Assembly: GCA_963788015.1 (NCBI GenBank)
Contig: CAWBEY010000012.1
Span: 62,001 to 126,000 of the forward strand
DNA length: 64,000 bases
From: JBBRHH01 sp963788015
GTDB taxonomy: Bacteria; Planctomycetota; Phycisphaerae; Tepidisphaerales; Tepidisphaeraceae
Direction of reading: 5' to 3'
Shown here: piece after piece, positions 25,893-34,804 of the stretch
Layout: each line of letters begins with the position of its first letter
How positions within the stretch are numbered: position 1 is the stretch's first letter
Position numbers and translations under genes: made by a program
Notes under the pieces: generated by a model
Databases searched by the model: none
Seen by the model: the letters and a program-made list of their open reading frames with translations, nothing else
Told to the model about the DNA's origin: nothing

Positions 25893-28821
25893 TCAAACCA
25901 CCGTCACCGTCGCCGTATAAATATCAAACAGCGAGTTGGTCCCATCGGGGTTGTCGTGCGTCGAGTTGGTGTTGTCCATCCACGCCGGCCGCAGCTTCCC
26001 TGCATAAAACGCCAGCCCTGAATAGTCGCCAAAGTCCTGGTCCCCCAGCGCCCCATAAGCATTGTTGCTCGGCGACTGGCTCGACAACCCCGCCGCCACC
26101 TGCACATTCGCCGAAAAGCTCTGCCCGTGGTCGCTGCTGACCGCGGCAAATTCTTCCACCGTCGTGTTGTTCGAGCTGTTGCGCACATCATACCACGACA
26201 CGCCAACGTTCCCCGTCTTCTGATCCACCTCCAACGCCGGATCAAACTGGCTGGCGCTGCCAGTATCATCGTTCACAAAACTCGCCACCGTCCACGTCTG
26301 ACCCAGATCATCGGAGTATCGGAACATGATGTCCGTATCCGCCCCGCCGCTGATCTTGTCCGTGTACACCAGGTAAAGCCGCCCGTTGGCCGCCCCGCCG
26401 CTCCGATCAAACCCAATATGCGCCTCAACGTCAAAGCCGCGATTCGGCTGCGCCGGCACCGTCGTAAATCCACCAACCGCCGTGGTCGTAATCACGCGCT
26501 GCGCCGAAAACGCATTGTTCCCCCCGACGACGTCGCTATGAACAAAGTCGACGGCCCAGTCCCGCCATCCGGGTTCTGCCACACCACCGCAACCTCCCCA
26601 TTGGGCCCAATCGCCACCGACGATTCATTGCCATTCGCCGTGCTGCTCACCGTTTGCGTAGAAAAACTCCCCCACTGCCCAAGCGCCGTCGCCGTCGCGT
26701 GCGCCACCTTCACCCGATTCGGCCCATAATCCGAATAGCTGATATACACCACCTGATGCCCGCTCCCGTCCGGCCCCGTCCCCATGTTCAAACCATCCGC
26801 ATCCGTCCCGGTTCCGCCCGCCGCCGTCACGAACGAAAAGCTCGCCCCTCCATTGGAGCTCCGCCCGCAAACCGCCCTCACCTCATTGGTCCCCGCGGCC
26901 ACCACATACGCCACATAGCAATTCCCATAAGAATCAAACGCCACGTGCGGATCTTCGCGAATCGTGTTCGCGTTCACCCCATCCTGCGCACCGCCCAGCA
27001 GACTTGATGTCCACGTATTCCCGCCATCGGTGCTGCGGCTCAGCATCACCTGGTTTCCCGCATTCGCGCCGTTCAGCGCCACCACCACAATGTTATTCGG
27101 GTTCGCCGGATTGATCGCAATCGTCGTCTCAGCCTGACTCCCGCTCATCTTCGCCACGTTCTTGTTCGCCCCCACCGTAATGCCGGCCGGCGGCGGAGGC
27201 GGTGGAGGCGGCGGCACCAGCGACGTCGGCGTGATCGTCACGCTGTCCATGTTCCCCACAAAACCCGTCCCCCCCACCGAATCCATCACCAGCCGAAACG
27301 TGTGCGTCCCGGCCGTCAATTGCACGTTCTTCACCGTCACATTGTTCCACGTCTGCCACCCATTCGTGTTCGGCAGATTCACCGTCCCCGTCACGTTGTT
27401 GCCCGGATCCTGCTCCAGATGAAACGTCCCGCCTTTCCCCGCCGACGCCACCCGAAACGCGATGTTGTACGTGTCGCTCGCCGCCACGTTCACGCTGTAA
27501 TTCATCCACTCCCCAGCCTTAGTGTAGCCCACGTCAAACCCGCCGCTGTTGCTCTCGACGTCCACCCCTTCGCTCGTGCGATACGCCCCGCCCAGGTTCT
27601 GCGCCTCCGTGTCGTGATACGCAACCCCTTCCCCCCCATCGTCGTAATCTTCAATCTGAAACGTGCTCGCAGCCGTATCCGAAATGCCAATCAGGCCATT
27701 GTGCGGTGTCGATACCCCACCCGGCGGAGGCGATACGGATGCGGCCGTCAGCGTGAAATTGTCCAGATTCCCGATATACCCCGTCGATCCGTTGGAATCA
27801 AAAACCAGCCGAAACGTATGCGTCCCCGCCGACAGTTGCACGTTATTCACCGCCACCGTCTGCCAATTCTGCCAGCCGCCCGTGTTCCCCACATTGATCG
27901 CCCCCGTGGTGTTGCTGCCCGCATCCTGCTCAAGATGAAACGCCCCACCCTTCCCACCTGAAGCAACCCGGAAGCCCAGGTTATAAGCCCCTGCATCCAC
28001 CACATTCACGCTATAATTCAGCCACTCCCCCGCCTTGATATACCCCACGTCAAACCCGCTGCTGGCGTTCTCCACGTCAACACCCTCGCTCGTGCGATAC
28101 GCATTGCCCAGGTTCTGCGCTTCGCTGTCGTGATACGCCACCCCTTCCCCACCCGAATCATAATTCTCCGCCTCAATCGTGGCCGTCCCCGCTTTCGAGA
28201 TGCTCGGCACCACCCCGTTATAAGCCGTGGACGTCCCCCCTGGCGGCGGCGACAGCACCGGCGTAATCGTGAAGTTGTCGATGTTCCCCACAAAATTGGT
28301 CGATCCATTGGAATCAAAAACCAGCCGGAAAATGTGCGGCCCCGTGTTCAACTGCACAGTCTTCGAGTTCACCGTCTGCCAGGTCTGCCACCCGCCGGTG
28401 TTGCCGACATTGATCGCGCCAGTCGTATTCGTCCCCACATCCTGCTCAAGATGAAACGAGCCCCCCTTCCCAGCCGACCCCACCCGGAAGCCAATATTGT
28501 AACTCCCTCCCGCCACAACATTCACGCTGTAATTGATCCACTCCCCGGCCTTCACATACCCCACGTCAAACCCCCCGCTATTGCTCTCAACGTCAACGCC
28601 CTCACTCGTCCGATAGCGCCGCCCGCATTGGCCGCGTCAGTGTCGTGATACGCAACGCCCTCGCCCCCCGTGTCATAATTCTCCGCCTCCACAACCGTCG
28701 GAGCAGTATTGGAAATATCCAGCGGCTGTCCGCCATTAAAGCCAAGCGACGTCCCCGACAAAAGCCTGCGCAACTCCAGCGCCTCAATCGTCAGCGGTAA
28801 TTTAATCTCTCTAGAAAACAT
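25893..28821 (-). CDS. Surface protein with three carbohydrate-binding repeats and a sialidase-like (BNR) propeller (two frameshifts)
   Basis: About 976 residues. The N-terminus has the planctomycete export motif EALELRRLLS. Three ~140-residue modules follow, each with 'AENYDTGGEGVAYHD', 'YRTSEGVDVE', 'GY-KAGEW-NYSVNV' and 'GTHTFRLVFDSNG': this is a CBM6/malectin-like carbohydrate-binding module. A proline/glycine linker precedes a BNR/sialidase-like propeller (SRSTDGGNTWTSS, GRSSNGGASFSFV, RYSDDLGQTWTV Asp-box type repeats). Breaks are near 28615 and 26560. No sialidase catalytic residues can be confirmed, so it may be a glycan-binding rather than hydrolytic protein. The ATG at 28821 has AAAGGA about 10 bases upstream. 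Cell-surface location is inferred. Confidence 0.82.
27230..28690 (-). repeat. Three tandem CBM-coding repeats (~440 bp each)
   Basis: Three in-gene copies, roughly 28260-28690, 27730-28185 and 27235-27660, share long near-identical stretches, for instance the DNA coding for 'GGKGG-FHLEQD-G-N-TG' and 'YRTSEGVDVE'. Such similarity between neighbouring modules suggests recent internal duplication or gene conversion. Confidence 0.7.
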
Positions 28822-28824
28822 CAA

Positions 28825-29193
28825 TTCCGATCCTTTGCAAAACGTATCAAAACTTCAATCGTGCGAACCATAGCGCCCGGTTCCTGAGAACCGGATGAGA
28901 GTCCGCCCATTCCAGGTGGAGATCAATGGCCCCGGCCACCTAAGCGACCGCCCCACCCAACGCCGAGCATCATGCATTTCTCCATTCCCCCTCGGGGTGC
29001 CTATTATGCACCACAAATCAGCCCATGCGGAACCGGCCGTCTCACCAAATGCCTCTGCGAAAGCCCATGGTTTACCCTTGCGTAATTACCGGCGCACTCC
29101 CCTCAGTGCTTTTACCGCCCCCACAACGCGTCGTGGCCAATAAAATTGCATGGGACTGCCCCCGCACAGCCACACGCCGCAGATTGCGTCAGT
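28825..29193. other. Intergenic region between surface-protein gene and rnc
   Basis: About 370 bases without a gene. It holds the 5' leader of the surface-protein gene on the minus strand, including an inverted repeat GGTTC-CTGA-GAACC (28880-28893), and the upstream region of rnc. I find no RNA family I can name. Confidence 0.5.
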
Positions 29194-29222
29194 TTGACAC
29201 TTTGGCCCATCACTGTTAATTT
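29194..29222 (+). promoter_or_regulatory. Promoter of rnc
   Basis: TTGACA (29194-29199), 17-base spacer, TAATTT (29217-29222). The expected transcription start is about 29230, leaving a leader of roughly 25 bases before the GTG at 29256. Confidence 0.7.
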
Positions 29223-29255
29223 CCACACGGGATGTAAGCAATCTGAAGAATCAGC

Positions 29256-30002
29256 GTGAAGCCCGAAACGATCCAGCGAGCCGAGAAGCTCCTCGGCCAC
29301 ACCTTCCAAAACCCCCAGCTCCTACAGGAGGCGCTCACCCACGCCTCCATCGCCGACACCCGCCTCAAAAGCAATGAGCGCATGGAGTTCCTCGGCGACG
29401 CTGTCCTCGACCTCATCATCTGCGAAGCCCTCTACCTTCGCTTCCCCGAATACCTCGAAGGCGAGCTCACCAAAATCAAATCCGCCGTCGTCTCCCGCCG
29501 AACCTGCGCCGACGTCTCCAACGAAACCGGCCTCACCGAGCTGCTCATCATCGGCAAAGGCGTCGGTACCGGCCAAAGCGTCCCCTCCTCCCTCGCCGCC
29601 GGCGTCTACGAATCCATCGTCGCCGCCATCTACCTCGACGGCGGCTTCGAGCTCGTCAAAGCCTACGTCCTGCGCACCATGACCCCCAAGATCGACCTCA
29701 TCACCCGCAACAGCCACCAGCAAAACTACAAGGCCATTCTCCAGCAGCACGCCCAGCGCACCATGAACGCCACCCCCATCTACGAACTGCTCGACGAAAA
29801 AGGCCCCGATCACAGCAAATGCTTCGAAGTCTGCGTCTGCATCGACGGCAAACGCTACAACTCCGCCTGGGGCCCCAACAAAAAAATGGCCGAACAAAAA
29901 GCCGCCCTCCTCGCCCTCGACGAGCTAGGCCAAATGACCGACGAACGCCTCGACGAAGCCCTCGAAGACCTCGCCCGCGCCGAACAAACCGCCGCCAAGT
30001 AA
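29256..30002 (+). CDS. rnc: Ribonuclease III
   Basis: Double-strand-specific endonuclease for rRNA and mRNA processing; cytoplasmic dimer. 248 residues, intact. The RNase III signature NERMEFLGDAVLDLI (residues 40-54) holds the metal-binding E44 and D48, and the second acidic site is in YESIVAAIYLDGG. The C-terminal double-stranded-RNA-binding domain runs from about residue 155 (NYKAILQQHAQR ... KKMAEQKAALLALDEL). Start is GTG 29256, preceded by a weak GAAGAA ribosome site and by a clear promoter at 29194-29222. A short acidic tail (DERLDEALEDLARAE) extends beyond the dsRBD. Confidence 0.95.
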   Translation: MKPETIQRAEKLLGHTFQNPQLLQEALTHASIADTRLKSNERMEFLGDAVLDLIICEALYLRFPEYLEGELTKIKSAVVSRRTCADVSNETGLTELLIIGKGVGTGQSVPSSLAAGVYESIVAAIYLDGGFELVKAYVLRTMTPKIDLITRNSHQQNYKAILQQHAQRTMNATPIYELLDEKGPDHSKCFEVCVCIDGKRYNSAWGPNKKMAEQKAALLALDELGQMTDERLDEALEDLARAEQTAAK

Positions 30003-30075
30003 TAACCCCCACCCCAACCCAATCTCTGCCGGGGCAACGCCTGAGGATTCTTGATGAAGAGCCGGGCCGGCGTGT

Positions 30076-30348
30076 TCACCCAGCACGCTTCGCGAGAAGT
30101 CTCTGAACCTTCGGAACCAGTTCCAGCGGCACTTGCATCATGGCAAACGCCCCATCCCGAAACGCCGCCTCATCCTCGGCCACCGCTTCATCCTCGCTCT
30201 GGTTCTCGTAATGCGCAATCACCGCCTCAACGCGCTGGCGGTCCCACCCCTTGGGATACACGTTCGGATCCACCTTGGGCACCTTGCGCGACAGTCTCCC
30301 GATCCCCCCACGCCCCGGCCGTTTTTTCACCGAGCTCTTCTTGCTCAT
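30076..30348 (-). CDS. Putative antitoxin, partner of the DUF4258-like gene
   Basis: 90 residues: a basic N-terminus (MSKKSSVKKRPGRGG), then VYPKGWDRQRVEAVIAHYEN, and a C-terminal part AEDEAAFRDGAFAMMQVPLE followed by LVPKVQRLLAK. Small proteins with this 'AE-EAAF---A-MEVP-ELVP-VR-L-AK' end are commonly found directly after DUF4258-type toxin genes. The ATG at 30348 overlaps the stop of the upstream gene (ATGA) and has GAGGA upstream, giving coupled translation. Its regulatory role is inferred from this context alone. Confidence 0.6.
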   Translation of the reverse strand: MSKKSSVKKRPGRGGIGRLSRKVPKVDPNVYPKGWDRQRVEAVIAHYENQSEDEAVAEDEAAFRDGAFAMMQVPLELVPKVQRLLAKRAG

Positions 30349-30572
30349 GTTGACTGTCCTCTTCTTCGCATCCGGCGGCGCAACGCCTTGAGCGGCTTGC
30401 CCTGCACAACATACGCCGTAATCACGAAACAGCCTCGCCGATCCTCATCGAACGACACAATGACTTTCAGATACCGCCCGCGCCAGGTTTTTCCAGTCAC
30501 AAGGACCGAGTCGTCATCGCCTCGCCGGCTCTCAATCGGGCGAACAAGGATGTGCTCAATCTCCTCCTTCAC
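30345..30572 (-). CDS. DUF4258-like toxin-type protein, N-terminally short
   Basis: 75 residues. GKTWRGRYLKVIVSFDEDRR followed by GCFVITAYVV and the basic tail LKALRRRMRRRGQ match the second half of DUF4258 proteins (RelE/BrnT-like fold, pattern 'GR---GRYL-V-----DG--VITA'). The usual first helix ('HA-ER---RGI') is absent: an in-frame stop lies just before the only start, GTG 30572. It may be a naturally short version or a truncated, inactive toxin. It overlaps the antitoxin-like gene by 4 bases. Confidence 0.55.
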   Translation of the reverse strand: MKEEIEHILVRPIESRRGDDDSVLVTGKTWRGRYLKVIVSFDEDRRGCFVITAYVVQGKPLKALRRRMRRRGQST

Positions 30573-30601
30573 ATTTCTCGTATGGGCTTTTTGTTATGCG
30601 G

Positions 30602-30835
30602 TTAGCTCGCCAGGCTAAGCTTCTCTCGCTGACCGGTGGTGAGGTTTTCCAGGACCACGTTCTTCCCCTTGGCCAGTTGCTGATTGGCGTTGAGCAACTC
30701 AATTCCGTAGATGCTCCCGTCCTCGGCGATATCGACGTTCAGTTCTTCGCTTACCTGAACCGTTCATACCTGTCCCGATTTTCGCCGCAGTTGGATGTAC
30801 GCGATGTTGTACTGCGGGTCATAACTGAGTTTCAT
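30602..30835 (-). pseudogene. DUF2283 protein with in-frame stop
   Basis: Starts ATG 30835 with a perfect GGAGG ribosome site 8 bases upstream. It encodes MKLSYDPQYNIAYIQLRRKS, then a TGA codon after GQV, then in the same frame TVQVSEELNVDIAEDGSIYG, IELLNANQQLAK and an end ...LTTGQREKLSLAS. 'YD---D--YI-L' followed by 'V-V-ED-DGNI-GIELL-A' is the DUF2283 pattern. The stop is a single-codon interruption near 30766, so it may be a point mutation or a sequence error. DUF2283 genes usually follow a DUF4258 toxin gene, and a DUF4258 C-terminus does lie just upstream (30851-30919). Confidence 0.65.
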
Positions 30836-30850
30836 CGTTCAATCCTCCGA

Positions 30851-30919
30851 TCATGCGTACTTGACGATCACGGTGATCACGAGCCAGTTGTCTCCGCCCT
30901 CACGCAGCCCCTGCCTCCC
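30851..30919 (-). pseudogene. C-terminal remnant of a DUF4258 toxin gene
   Basis: The last 13 codons read DNWLVITVIVKYA and a TGA stop, the conserved end of DUF4258 proteins ('-LVVTV----'). Upstream the frame turns into low-complexity Gly/Arg sequence with no family resemblance. It stops 16 bases before the DUF2283 start, the normal spacing of a DUF4258-DUF2283 pair, so this is what remains of the toxin. Confidence 0.5.
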
Positions 30920-31648
30920 TCACCCCCTCCCCACCCCGCGCACCGCATCCGACAACCTCTGATGCGCCAACTCACACGCATAATCCACCCGCGTCGTCAG
31001 CCGATACCCTTCCATCCGCTTCAGCGCTCCCCCTCCCCATCCGCCGCCGCCAAAAACGGCCCATGCAACCGCTCCCACATCGCCATCACCCGCGCATATG
31101 TTCCCGGCGTCCCGGCCATGCTTCCCCGCGGCAACTCCTCCGCCCGCATCACCAAACACCCGGCCGGCAACAACCCCACCAACTCCTCCACCGGCCGCGC
31201 CTCCACATCCGGCAACCCAACCTCCTCCAACGGCGAAATCACCACGACGTTCCCCCCCAGAGTCGGATATGCCGCAGCCAAAAAAGTCTCCACATAAAGC
31301 CCCCGCTCCGCCTGCAGCCCGAAGTTCCCGCGCTGGCTCGATCGAACCCCACCCCGCCACCAGCAACTGCCCATGCGGAAAATCCTCAATCACCCTCCGT
31401 CCCTCAATCAGATCATCCGGCCCTCGCGCAATCAGATCCATCCGCACAATCCCCTCCCCGCACCGCTGCCGCCGCTGGCGTCGCGCTTCCTGAAGCGGCA
31501 TGTACAACCGCGAAAGCGTATCAAAATCCCGCTGCTCCCACGCCGCCGCCTCCGCCGCCGCCAGCGTCCGCTCGGCCTCCAGATACTCCATCGCCATCAA
31601 CTGTTCCTGCCCACGCTCACACTCCAATTGCAGCTCTTCACTCGTCAT
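30920..31648 (-). CDS. Protein of unknown function (frameshifted)
   Basis: About 240 residues. The N-terminal half is helical and TPR-like (ECERGQEQLMAMEYLEAERT, LAAAEAAAWEQRDFDTLSRL). After a break near 31335 the protein continues in another frame with ERGLYVETFLAAAYPTLGGN, VVVISPLEEVGLPDVEARPV and ELVGLLPAGCLVMRAEELPRG, then returns after a break near 31030 to MEGYRLTTRVDYACELAHQR. I do not recognise the family; similar short two-part proteins seem to occur in planctomycetes. The ATG at 31648 has TACAAT 6 bases upstream, so the message is probably leaderless. Divergent from the transporter gene. Confidence 0.5.
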   Translation of the reverse strand: MTSEELQLECERGQEQLMAMEYLEAERTLAAAEAAAWEQRDFDTLSRLYMPLQEARRQRRQRCGEGIVRMDLIARGPDDLIEGRRVIEDFPHGQLLVAGWGSIEPARELRAAGGAGALCGDFFGCGISDSGGERRGDFAVGGGWVAGCGGAAGGGVGGVVAGRVFGDAGGGVAAGKHGRDAGNICAGDGDVGAVAWAVFGGGGWGGGALKRMEGYRLTTRVDYACELAHQRLSDAVRGVGRG

Positions 31649-31654
31649 CCGCGC

Positions 31655-31660
31655 ATTGTA
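31655..31660 (-). promoter_or_regulatory. -10-like TACAAT, leaderless start of the 31648 gene
   Basis: TACAAT on the minus strand ends 6 bases before the ATG at 31648. Confidence 0.45.
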
Positions 31661-31813
31661 ACCTCAATCGCCCCCACCTCTCCCGCTCCGCCCCCAAACT
31701 CCAGATCGCCGACGCCACGCCTCAGGATTTTCCTCAAAATGCCCGGCACACCCTCTGCATACTCCCCGTGGCCCCCGGCCATGGAAGGCTGCAATTCTTT
31801 CGCGGAGTTCTTC

Positions 31814-33204
31814 ATGGCCCTCCTTTCATTTCTCGATAAAAACCACTCCATCGCCGGCCCCAACTACAACCGCTGGCTCGTCCCGCCCGCCGCCCTCGCG
31901 ATCCACCTCTCCATCGGCCAGGTCTACGCCTTCAGCGTCTTCAAAATCCCCCTCACCCAGGTCATCGGCATCAACAAAAGCATCCCCGGCCAGGACTGGA
32001 CCGTCCCGCAGCTCGGCTGGATCTTCTCCATCGCCATCGTCTTCCTGGGCCTCTCCGCCGCCGTCTTTGGCCAGTGGCTCGAACGCGCCGGCCCGCGCAA
32101 GGCCATGTTCGCCTCCGCCTGCTGCTTCGCCTCCGGCTTCTTCATCTCCGCCCTCGGCGTCCGCTTCCACCAGCTCTGGATGCTCTATCTCGGCTACGGC
32201 GTCATCGGCGGCATCGGCCTGGGCCTCGGCTACATCGCCCCCGTCTCCACCCTCATCCAATGGTTCCTCGACCGCCCCGGCATGGCCACCGGCCTGGCCA
32301 TCATGGGCTTCGGCGGCGGCGCCATGATCGGCGGCCCGCTCGCCATCTCACTCATGAACCACTTCAAATCCCAAACCTCCAACGGCGTCTGGCAGGCCAT
32401 GACTCGCCATGGGTGCCATCTACTTCTTCTTCATGATGTTCGGCGCCTTCACCGTCCGCGTCCCCGCCGACGGCTGGAAGCCCGCCGGTTACGATCCCCG
32501 AGCCCGCCAATCCGCCATGATCACCACCCACTCCGTCGAAACCGGCCGCGCCACCCTCACGCCCGCAGTTCTGGCTGCTCTGGATCGTCCTCTGCACCAA
32601 CGTCACCGCCGGCATCGGCATCCTCGAGCAAGCCTCCCCCATGATCCAGGAAATGTTCAAAGGCCGCGTCACCGCCATCGCCGCCGGCGGGTTCGTCGGC
32701 CTCCTCAGCCTCTTCAACATGGCCGGCCGATTCGCCTGGTCCAGCACCTCCGACCTCATCGGCCGCAAGCCCACCTACATGATCTTCTTCGTCCTCGGCG
32801 CAACCCTCTACATCGCCCTCCCCTACACCAACGCCATCCATCTCGACAGCGTCACCCTCTTCGTCGTCGCCTGCTGCCTCATCATCAGCATGTACGGCGG
32901 CGGCTTCGCCACCATCCCCGCCTACCTCCGCGATATGTTCGGCGCCTCCCACGTCAGCGCCATCCACGGCCGCCTCCTCACCGCCTGGTCCGCCGCCGGC
33001 GTCCTGGGCCCCGTGCTCGTCAACTATCTCCGCGAATACCAGCTCAATCGCGGCGTCCCCAAGGCCGAAGCCTACTCCTTCACCCTCTACATCATGGCCG
33101 CCCTCCTCGTCATCGGCTTCCTCGCCAACCTGCTGGTCCGGCCAGTCTCCGAAAAATATGTGGCCGATGAACACAGCCACTTCCCCGTCCCCCAACCCCA
33201 CTAA
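31814..33204 (+). CDS. OFA-type major facilitator transporter (two frameshifts)
   Basis: Twelve-helix MFS carrier of the oxalate/formate antiporter (OFA) type, inner membrane. Seen: NRWLVPPAALAIHLSIGQVY, AFSVFKIPLTQVIG, a long first periplasmic loop, GQWLERAGPRKAMF (MFS loop 2-3), GYGVIGGIGLGLGYIAPVST and LIQWFLDRPGMATGLAIMGF, and in the second half NMAGRFAWSSTSDLIGRKPT and ATIPAYLRDMFGASHVSAIH. Breaks near 32405 and 32568 divide it into three frames; joined it is about 464 residues. The ATG at 31814 has GGAG upstream. Substrate is unknown: OFA members carry oxalate, formate, lactate or other monocarboxylates. The small gene after it is probably its accessory subunit. Confidence 0.88.
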
Positions 33205-33221
33205 CCCCAGGAGTATTCACC

Positions 33222-33410
33222 ATGACAAACATCACCAACAACCCCCGCAAATCGCCCACAATCGCCCTCATCATCGCATGGGCCGTAGTAAGCCTCCCCG
33301 CCGCTTGGGGCGTAGCCAGAACCATTCGCACCTCCCTAACCCTCTTCGAACATTCCTCCCCCGCAGCACCCGCCACGCAACCGGCATCCTCCCAACCCGC
33401 CAACTACTAA
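33222..33410 (+). CDS. Small membrane partner of the OFA transporter
   Basis: 62 residues with one hydrophobic helix (TIALIIAWAVVSLPAAWGVA) followed by RTIRTSLTLFE and a Pro/Ala/Thr-rich tail. Short proteins with 'W-V---PL-WGV--TL--A--LF' directly after OFA carriers are annotated as MFS transporter small subunits; this one fits in size, topology and position. AGGAG lies 9 bases before the ATG at 33222, and the gene begins 17 bases after the transporter stop. Its role, perhaps stabilising or gating the carrier, is not known. Confidence 0.68.
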   Translation: MTNITNNPRKSPTIALIIAWAVVSLPAAWGVARTIRTSLTLFEHSSPAAPATQPASSQPANY

Positions 33411-33950
33411 TGCGACGCGCACTCATAACCCACCCGATTCCTCTTCCGGCCAAACCGAATAATTCCGCTCGCTGAGGAACCAATCCTGTTTAGTTCCCAC
33501 CAGCGCGGTGAACATGTGCTTATCCCCTTTGATTTCCTTGGACGCGCAAAGTAGGTGCCGCGAGCCGAGCGGCACTGCCCGCGACAGCGGGCGAACATGT
33601 TACCGTCCCATCAAATCCCCCTCCCCTCGGCGGACACGGTAGCTGCCCCCACCCGAGCGGCACCTTCTTTTCAGGACAAGCACTACCGCGCAGCAGGAGA
33701 ACAGTTAACACCTTCCATTTCCAATCGCCCCCACACCCCCCCCAAGCCCGCCGCCCACATCCGCGAACACCACGCAGCAGCCCAACGCCCTTCACCCACC
33801 GTTACCGTCTCCCCACTCGCCATCGCCGGCACCCCGATATGCAATCCCCAACTCTCGGAGTTCCGAAGTTGGAACTGTCCCAACCCAGACAAAATGTTGC
33901 TCCACGCCCCACAATTCCATATGCTCCAAAAAACCACGGAGACAATTGCC
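33411..33950. other. Gene-poor stretch with repeat fragments
   Basis: About 540 bases. On the minus strand 33423-33548 reads as SKEIKGDKHMFTALVGTKQD followed by WFLSERNYSVWPEEESGGL and a stop, which looks like the end of a lost gene but I cannot name it. Around 33547-33600 are GC-rich inverted motifs (GCCGCGAGCCGAGCGGCAC, CCCGC-GACA-GCGGG). The rest is C-rich filler with no supported gene. Confidence 0.4.
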
Positions 33951-34568
33951 ATGATCCGAAAAACAGTTCTTTCTCTTGGCGTCGTTATTTTGTTGTGGTT
34001 GTGTGTGATCGCCGGCTGTGAAAAGACCAGTCGTCCGCCTCAAACCGGTCTAAGCCTTTCTTCCAACCAGGTGACGCTGGTTCAGGGGTTTGGTGAAACC
34101 ATATCCACGGGAGGGGTCGGTGCAGTGGATCAGGTAGAGGGCCAAAAAGACGGTGTCACGGCCACCATCAAGAACGGCTTCATCAACGTGAACGCTGCGA
34201 AGGACGCCAAGGTCGGACAAATCGATCTCATCGTGAAGAAGGCCGACAATTCAGCCTTGCTCAAGGTGACGGTGAAGGAACCCGTCAGCACGGGCGCGTG
34301 GTCAGTAATGGCGCATCCTCGCGTCGAAGTCGAACAAGGACAGGAGGTGACAGCCCCCTATTTTATTGCGAAGCCCGTCAAGGGAGACATAAGCATCACC
34401 CAAGGCCAGGACGGCCTCAACGCCAGGGTCGAATCAGGTGAAACCAATTACGAGTTCAAGGTCATCGCGGCCTCCGACGCCAAACCCGGCGTACAGGAAC
34501 TTACGATTAAAGTAGGAAACGACACACACGATACCCTGAGGGTCACAGTAAAGCCGGCTAAAAAGTAA
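33951..34568 (+). CDS. Predicted lipoprotein of unknown function
   Basis: 205 residues from ATG 33951, with GGAG 11 bases upstream. The N-terminus MIRKTVLSLGVVILLWLCVI then AGC is a lipoprotein signal with lipobox (VIAGC), so Lgt (encoded in this window) would modify it. The mature part is rich in beta strands and in Val/Lys/Asp (TLVQGFGETISTGGVGAVDQ, KVGQIDLIVKKADNSALLKV, PGVQELTIKVGNDTHDTLRV), resembling two Ig-like or DUF1573-like repeats. Base composition is visibly more AT-rich than neighbours, consistent with acquisition by transfer. I do not recognise the family. Confidence 0.6.
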   Translation: MIRKTVLSLGVVILLWLCVIAGCEKTSRPPQTGLSLSSNQVTLVQGFGETISTGGVGAVDQVEGQKDGVTATIKNGFINVNAAKDAKVGQIDLIVKKADNSALLKVTVKEPVSTGAWSVMAHPRVEVEQGQEVTAPYFIAKPVKGDISITQGQDGLNARVESGETNYEFKVIAASDAKPGVQELTIKVGNDTHDTLRVTVKPAKK

Positions 34569-34626
34569 AGACCATCTTGGGACCCAAAAGACCCATACTG
34601 CGGCTCCCAAAATCCAAGGCGCAACA

Positions 34627-34674
34627 GACAATTCTAAGGGGATAAGTCCGCGGACAATTCTAAGGGGATAAGTC
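34627..34674 (+). repeat. Tandem 22-bp motif at the IS4-family element's left edge
   Basis: GACAATTCTAAGGGGATAAGTC plus CGCG is present twice in tandem (34627-34648 and 34653-34674). The AAGGGGATAAGT part recurs at the far end of the element (36217-36228, inverted). Confidence 0.8.
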
Positions 34675-34696
34675 GGAATGCCATTCACTTTAGCGA
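34662..34696 (+). repeat. IS4-family left terminal inverted repeat
   Basis: 35-bp repeat; inner 21 bases GAATGCCATTCACTTTAGCGA are a perfect inverted match to 36194-36214. Confidence 0.8.
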
Positions 34697-34804
34697 TTGC
34701 CCATAACTCCGCGCCGCATCATAGACTTACAAAGCTAGCGCAGACAGTGACCTCCTGCGATGATGTTGTTGTTCGACGACACCACCACCCACAGGAGGCC
34801 ACGG

